From the NCBI GenBank assembly GCA_948474755.1, contig CAOLHI010001037.1, forward strand, positions 310,001-374,000: DNA of 64,000 bases, written 5' to 3'. The stretch is from Ctenosaura bakeri. Lineage: Eukaryota; Chordata; Lepidosauria; Squamata; Iguanidae. Shown here piece after piece: positions 53,521 to 64,000 of the stretch. Made by a program: the position numbers and the translations under genes. Below the pieces are notes generated by a model. That model worked only from the letters and a program-made list of their open reading frames with translations, had not been told where the DNA came from and did not search any database. Position 1 is the stretch's first letter. Each line of letters begins with the position of its first letter.

Positions 53521-53745
53521 CAGAGCAGCCTTGGGGACAGTATGCCACCCATGGGCTGCTTTTTTGCCCATCCCTGGTGCATGTGGACACTCAGTATTGG
53601 CTTGACAATTCTCATCCCTAGAACCCTGAGTTCCCCTGCAGGTTCATGAAACAGTAAACAGGATGACGTAGCCTAGCGATGCAAGTAGTAAAGATGAGCA
53701 TGTACAGAACAAACTTTTTAGAAGTTTTCCTTCTTGGTTTCAACC
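53521..53745. other. Intergenic sequence, nothing recognised
   Basis: No supported feature. Confidence 0.3.
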
Positions 53746-54425
53746 TGTTGCCAGACGTTAGGCAATAAGGACTCGCTTGTTTGGTGCAATTCATCCACTA
53801 ACAACACCCAGGTAGGGAAAACAAAGATTAGCCTTTATTCAGGTACGTAGCAGGGCCGACGGGGTGATTGTGATAAATAACTCAGAGAAAAAGAAAACTC
53901 ACAAAGAAAATAGGCATAGGATCAAATGAATCACATTTATTATAAGTTCTTCTGCAGAAGAGGGCGCTCATGAAAGAGGACCCCCTCAATGTTGAATACC
54001 TTATGTTTTATTTCCTATCACAACGCAAGTTTTCCCTCGCCTGGGACCCAATTGGACAGGATCCCAAAGATTACGACCCTATCAGAGTCGCCTAATGCCC
54101 CCTTCCCCATATTTACAGTATATACAATCACGCACATAATCACGCTTTTCCCTCGTGCTTTCTTAATTCTCATTAGCAATTTCAAAATGTCCCTCAGTTT
54201 TTAAATAGTGCCAACTTTCTGTCTTTGACTTTCTTTATCAACTTAGTTTACTCCTTTCAGCTTTTGCTGACCTTCAGTCTGCATAAGCGGGTGCCTCCCA
54301 AAGAGGGGTACATACACCCCACTATTGAATATCTTATCTCCATCTGTTTGGTTCTTTTGCACCTGACAATTCAAGGCCTTCTTCAGCTGCCAGTTCTAAA
54401 AATACGCCTCTTAGACTTTACTGTA
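53746..54425 (-). mobile_element. Possible LTR of another family
   Basis: On the plus strand it starts ctgttgccagacgttaggc, soon followed by agcctttattcaggtacg (an AATAAA on the minus strand) and cysteine-poor, C-rich non-coding sequence. The general look is that of an inverted LTR, but ends and duplication are not established. Confidence 0.25.
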
Positions 54426-54760
54426 TTGCAAAAGCTCGAATACAAAATATACTAAAGTGTGTAAATATATTTAAAATGTGTTATACTTAAGCTAATACGT
54501 ACATGTTAGTAATACTGTTAATAATATTTGCAAAAGCTCAAATACAAAATATACTAAAGTATATGTGTGTAAATATATTTAAAATGTGTTATACTTAAGC
54601 TAATACGTACATGTTAGTAATACTGTTAATAATATTTGCAAAAGCTCAAATACAAAATATACTAAAGTATATGTGTGTAAATATATTTAAAATGTGTTAT
54701 ACTTAAGCTAATACGTATATGTTAGTAATACTGTTAATAATATTTGCAAAAACTAAAATT
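54426..54760. repeat. AT-rich minisatellite, ~109-bp unit, three copies
   Basis: The unit starts ttgcaaaagctcaaatacaa and includes ttaagctaatacgtacatgt and tgttaataatat. Copies start near 54426, 54528 and 54636, with a partial fourth at 54745. Copies 2 and 3 are almost identical. A lone copy is at 29020-29110. Confidence 0.9.
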
Positions 54761-54837
54761 TGCAGTGTAGTGCAAAAACTATTTTATTTCTCTCAGTAAT
54801 CACTCACACAAAGCCAACCACGCGCAAGCAAATTTTA

Positions 54838-55110
54838 CCGTTGTAAAATTGAGGGCTTTCACAGCCAGAATCCATGGATTGTTGTGGGTTTTCCAGGCTT
54901 TGAGGCCATGTTCTATTAGTATTTTCTCCTGATGTTTCACCTGCATCTGTGGTTGGCATCTTCAGAGCATCTGGTGGCATGGAAGTGAGACGGAGTATAT
55001 ATACTCGTGTAGTCCCCGGGTGGGAGGGAGCAATTTGCATGTGTTGCAGTTGGCCTGTGTGATGATCTATTGTTAAATGGAATATCCCCCAGGGTGCATG
55101 TTAGTCAGGG
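54838..55110 (-). mobile_element. Penelope-like element fragment
   Basis: Plus-strand landmarks gagggctttcacagccagaa, ttgttgtgggttttccaggc, ttctcctgatgtttcacctg and catctgtggttggcatcttc are those I associate with the pseudo-LTR of vertebrate Penelope-like elements. No reverse transcriptase is present. Confidence 0.5.
54931..54966 (-). ncRNA. Hammerhead-ribozyme-like motif
   Basis: On the minus strand, CTGAAGA (54965-54959) fits the CUGANGA box. It is followed by a small stem-loop (gcc...ggt) and by GAAAC (54938-54934), the second core box. Such motifs are known in Penelope-like elements. The expected third stem and cleavage triplet were not confirmed. Confidence 0.4.
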
Positions 55111-55145
55111 GATATGCATAACAGTGCATTAAGTACATTAGCAAC

Positions 55146-55300
55146 CCATTGTATTGTTCCCTGTAGAGGGAAAGAAGAAACTCAAAAAGTAAGCAAGATT
55201 CGGCTATCAGTACGGAAGAACACTAAAACCAAGACTCAAAAATATGCCAGTGAACACCACCCAGACTCCAGAGGTCCCTCTACAGGGAACAATACAATGG
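55146..55300. mobile_element. Small element with perfect 26-bp inverted repeats
   Basis: ccattgtattgttccctgta... at 55146-55171 is exactly complementary to ...tacagggaacaatacaatgg at 55275-55300. The 103-bp interior is not repetitive. Possibly a MITE. Confidence 0.6.
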
Positions 55301-55600
55301 ATTGTTTTAAAATCTCCCCCTTTTTCTCTCCTCCTTCTACTTCCCCCCTTTGTCCTCAGTCTTGTTCAATTGCTGCAACCTGAGCTCAAACCACAAAAAA
55401 GTTTGCATTCTATTAACTCAGTGGGGCAGGTGGAGACGGAATTTTGCCCTTCCCAGGAGATTCAGTCAAAAAGGAAACGGCTGCAGCCCCTCCTAGGTAA
55501 TATGTTGCTCCCTATTAATAATTTTTGCCATCTTGACCAAACTCTGATGTTGCTTAGCCACACATATCCTGCTTTTCATGTGTGAAATGTTCAAGCATAT
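55290..55600. repeat. Dispersed repeat family, copy 3
   Basis: Shares with 26115-26495 ttattaataatttttgccat, ccaaactctgatgttg, ccacacatatcc and gtgaaatgtt. Confidence 0.55.
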
Positions 55601-55703
55601 GCAAATATAGCTTTGGGGTCAGTTATTCAGTCACAAAGTTGCCCTGTGAAGGTGACCCTTTGTGGGACCTCCATAGATCTCCGGCTTCTTGCCTTAAAAC
55701 TCA

Positions 55704-55791
55704 GACCATTTCCGCCCTAGCCTGTTCCAGCGCAATGATTCCACTTTCAACATCCTCTGGAATCCTGGGGTTTGCAGTTTCAGGAGGGGCC
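55704..55791. mobile_element. Half of a GGCCATTTCC-family MITE
   Basis: One arm only: gaccatttccgccctagcct to gcagtttcaggaggggcc. Confidence 0.7.
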
Positions 55792-56449
55792 CCTTCACAG
55801 CTTCTCCTAGGAGACTCTGGTCAGAGCATGGACGTCATGAGTTACAAGTAATGTAGTTACCTGTAATGAGTTACCTTCTTGGCAATGAGGGGATAATGGT
55901 ATTATGTTTCCAAAGTAATAGAACGAATTAAAATATTGGCACTTCATTGGTGTTGACAAGGAAAGTTTCCTAGTAATTTTAAAAAGTTGTTTTTAAATAG
56001 CACTTTGACAAAAATGTTTTGAGCTTTACGCCTTTCTCTTATCGAAGTGATGGAAAAACAACTGGAATGTCATGAGCAGTGTCACAAGCAATGCAACAAG
56101 TGATTTTGCAAACACCGCAATGAGTAACAGAAGGAATTACTTTTCAAATACATGATGGGAGCAATTACTTTTTAAAAGCAATATTCCCAGTTGTGGCTTT
56201 TAGTGTGATAACTTCTCACAGCCTTGGTCACAGATGGTCCAGCCCAGGGAGATAATGCTCCAACTCCAGCACCAGAGGCCTGTTTAGGAGAAAGGATACT
56301 CAACAAACAGCTCAGAGAGTCTAGCCTGGTCCTTTAATTACACAGTTGCATAAAGTCACTGGTGGGCCAGCTGCACAAGTACTCAGCAGAATCCCCAGAT
56401 GATACAGAGTAAAATTATCAGCTTACCCCAGTAATTTCACAATGATGCA
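55792..56449. other. Intergenic sequence, nothing recognised
   Basis: No supported feature between the MITE arm and the putative cyclase 3' UTR. Confidence 0.3.
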
Positions 56450-56454
56450 TATAT

Positions 56455-58244
56455 ACATTTATTTACCCCTTACCTATCCCTTCCCCGCCCATGGACGCTA
56501 TGGCTCCCCTGCCTGCCCTCCCCAGGGTTTGCAAGAGGAAACAAACAACATTGCAAAAAAAATAGATATTTATAAGTAAATAAAATAGCCTGATACTTTT
56601 TAAATAGGAAGAATAAAGAAAAAAAAGTACAATTTGTACACAGTCTATAAAAATAATAGACAGATTCTGAGGCTGGCCAGTCCATGCCCAGTGAGAAAAC
56701 AGTGGTGGTGATTATCATTCCCTGCCCCCTTAAGAAAAATACTTTTTGTCTCCTGCCAAATAGCAACCATGCCTTTAAAGAAATACCATCTTATATACAT
56801 GTCTGGATCAAGTGTGTCATGTTAGTTCACCATTGTAGGAAAATCATCTGATGACATATATCTTAAGTGTTTTTATTTTATTTTACCTATGAACAAATGT
56901 GGGCAAATGTTTTATTATATATATATTTAGCCATCCAGAGAATCAACCCTGTGGATCCTTTCTAACCATCCCCAGCCAAGTTTTTTCATCACGCATCCCC
57001 TGAAACTTACCAGAAAATCAATCTGGTTAATTATAATCCATCCCTTTTTGAAAAGGTCAGTAATAACTACATTTACAAAATGTAAATTCTCTCGCGTGGG
57101 TGATAGAGGACCTGCCAAAGGAATTCAGCTCTGTGATGCGCTCCCTTTCTGCTTCCTCACTCAAAACTGCCCTGTCTCAAAGCAGGGTTTTGGGGTAGTA
57201 GGATTTCCAGTAGTCACTGGGGCTCCCATGGGTTTGTAATAGGAAAGTAGCCCTTTAAAAGAATGCCAGGTTTGGACCGCTGTATAAATACAGCCATCTA
57301 GTAGGTTGCCTTGAAGCTGAATTCCCAAAAATTGGAATACCTGTACCAGCACCCACCATGCACTGTTCCAGCGCCTTTGACTTTGATGTCTGCACAGAAT
57401 CCAGTCCTGTTCTCCAAAATCAAGAGAAACAAAGGATGTGCCCTGCCCAGCAGCCCACTTCTGTGCTCCCGGGGCAGATCTGCCCTAGAGGCACCCTCCT
57501 TCTGCCCTTCAACGATTCACACCTCTGTCACCACATGGTGCAGAATCAAAGCTTTCTAGCATCCTAGGAGTAAGAAGGGAATCCCTCTGCTGATGTTGGG
57601 GCAGGGAATAATTTCATTTAACCACCTCATCATTGCCCCCTAATGGGATTACCATTCATTTGTCACAAAAACATGGCAGAGTCAATACTGGAGCCCAAAA
57701 TTCTCTGGAGAAAGCCACTCTGAAGGTCATTCTTGCAGCTGTTCTTCCTCAGTGACTTCATAGTCTAAGGATCAGTCTTGGCAAGAATGAATTGAAGTCT
57801 CTGATGGGAGAGGAGAATCAATTGCCACTCTTAAGTTGACCAAAGTCCCATCATGCAGGTGGCCTTTTAGACCAGTGTAGAAATGGCAAACTGCAAGTTG
57901 GCCAAAGTCCCAACACACCTGTGTCCCTTTTCCTTGTCTTTTTTTGGTTTGGAGAGCAAATAGAAAATGTGAGATTGGGCGGAGATTTCTCCAAATGCCA
58001 GAACCAACAAAAGTAGGTCAGGAAGACATACGGTGTGGGAGAGAATGGATGAGTCCATATTGCTGGTTTTTTAAAATCAAGATGTCTGTGGGCAAAGGAG
58101 GCTGGGAGACTGTCAAACACCAACTCATCCTCCTTTCAAAGGGTCTCTCCTGCTTATTTGCCTCCCCAGTGTCCGAAAGGCCTCATCAGAGTTGGTCCAA
58201 AAGCACCGGCAAGTACAGATCGTAGATCTGGGTTGCTGTTTGAC
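56455..58244 (-). other. GUCY2D: Putative 3' UTR exon of the GUCY2D-like gene
   Basis: The exon with the stop codon is followed by a GTGAGA donor at 59166. A good acceptor (ttctgtttcaacag) lies at 58245, so a 3' untranslated exon may start at 58244, as in human GUCY2D as I recall it. Candidate AATAAA signals on the minus strand are at about 56911-56916, 56872-56877 and 56458-56463. The interval has few repeats. Transcript evidence is lacking. Confidence 0.35.
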
Positions 58245-58299
58245 CTGTTGAAACAGAAGCAACAAAATTAGCTCATATCAAAAGTTTGCAATCCCACAG

Positions 58300-58465
58300 A
58301 CCTTCCCACTCTATTTTGGGAGACTTTGGTCCCAGAAAAGGCAAACCTGGAGACCTTCAGATGTTTTGGACTGTAACTTCCATAATCCCTGACCACTAGC
58401 CATGGAATGCTGGAGCTTATGGGACTTTTAGTTCAAAAGGGTTTGCCTACCCCTGCTCTAAGCCA
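58300..58465. repeat. Short interspersed fold-back repeat
   Basis: aacctggagaccttcagatg, ttttggactgtaacttcca and ccactagccatggaatgctg followed by gggttt-gcctacccctg look like a decayed hAT-type MITE common in amniotes. Confidence 0.35.
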
Positions 58466-59192
58466 CACCTCTATGACCTAGAGTACTGAATACTCCCTAG
58501 GAAATCATGTGAAAAACCAGGTGTGGTCAACTGCTGAGACATATTGCTGCCACCTCAGACCCCAGAGGGCCACAGACATACTAGGCTTTCCCTACCAGTT
58601 ACTTCCTGGGTGGGAGAGGAAAAACATGCAGAGATCTAAAGATACTGAGGTGGGGGCCCAGTGCTCCCAAACATGGAGAAATGACTAATACTTCTCCATG
58701 CTTGGAGAACAATTGGCAATTTGGAATTTAAAAAAATCCTGCCCTCCTCAGAAATTTAAGGAGTGGGGCATGTGGACCATAAGGGAAAATAGCCTGGTGG
58801 CTTACAGCCAGCAATCCGGCCACACTTTGCCCCTCACCCTTACTAATAAACTATCTCATGCTTCCTAAAGAATAAGGGAGGCAGGATGTTTTAAGGGAGC
58901 TTTGAAACCTGGGCTCGGCAACTGGGCAGTGAAAGGGTTGGCTTAAGCTAAATGGGAAAACCTTCTGATGGAGTCAGGGGGCAAGGGGTGGAAACCATGT
59001 GATCCTTCTCCCTCTGCTCCTCTGAGGTATCAAAAAAAGTCAGGAAAGAAACCAGGTTTTATTTAATAAAAAGGAGGGAGGGAGGAGCTTCAAATTGACC
59101 CCATCTCTTGCAGGGAAGAGCAAGAGATGCACCCAGCACACTTCATTGCCCCCAGTCTGGTCTCACCTCTGTGTCCCACAGCAGTTCCCTGG

Positions 59193-63890
<4,698 letters not shown>

Positions 63891-64000
63891 CTACTTGGAC
63901 AAGAGGGCAGTGTATCACTTCTGTTTTATCCAAATACCTTTCCACCCAAATATTAGTATTATTATTTATACCCTATGTTGTTCACTCAATACATATTAAT

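Noticed and set aside
54426..54760. Possible CRISPR-like array
   Set aside because: Units are ~109 bp, contiguous and without spacers, in a vertebrate genome; this is a minisatellite.

Overview
This window is vertebrate nuclear DNA, most likely from a squamate reptile (a lizard or close relative). Genes are split into short exons with GT/AG introns. The repeats are of a reptile kind: CR1, L2-like and L1 LINE fragments, a BovB-like LINE fragment, tRNA-derived SINEs, a DIRS element, a SPIN-type hAT element and many fold-back MITEs. The species cannot be named from the sequence alone.

The host genes form a recognisable block. On the minus strand, from the right edge, are the last eight coding exons of a retinal guanylate cyclase (GUCY2D-like, 63890 to 59193); its 5' part lies beyond the window. 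Next, also on the minus strand, is a complete 14-exon lipoxygenase gene (ALOX15B-like, 38796 to 14222). Its exons join without a frame break into 678 codons plus a stop. At the left edge, on the plus strand, is the last exon of a second lipoxygenase (1525-1704), so the two lipoxygenases are tail to tail. This order and orientation match what I recall of human 17p13.1: GUCY2D, then ALOX15B, then the oppositely transcribed ALOX12B and ALOXE3. The cyclase makes cGMP in photoreceptors. The lipoxygenases oxygenate polyunsaturated fatty acids. They are neighbours by ancestry, not an operon.

Layout: 1-1524 is repeats and an L1 tail. 1525-1704 is the second lipoxygenase's last exon. 1705-14221 is intergenic and repeat-rich: SINE, a solo LTR carrying a SPIN insertion, CR1, MITEs and another solo LTR inside a DNA element. 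14222-38796 is the ALOX15B-like gene, with introns full of L2, SINE, MITE and LTR copies. 38797-56450 is a TE-dense spacer holding dispersed repeats, three LTR loci (two of them joined head to head), a 6.1-kb DIRS retrotransposon (46576-52666), an AT-rich minisatellite and a Penelope-like fragment with a hammerhead-like motif. 56450-64000 is the putative 3' UTR and 3' coding part of the cyclase gene.

I do not see an undescribed enzymatic system. The most informative structures are those of the mobile DNA. The DIRS element shows its internal complementary region directly. One MITE is a flawless 180-bp palindrome with a 3-bp target duplication. A SPIN element has a perfect 8-bp target duplication inside an LTR. 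Three TE copies sit within about 15 bp of lipoxygenase splice sites.
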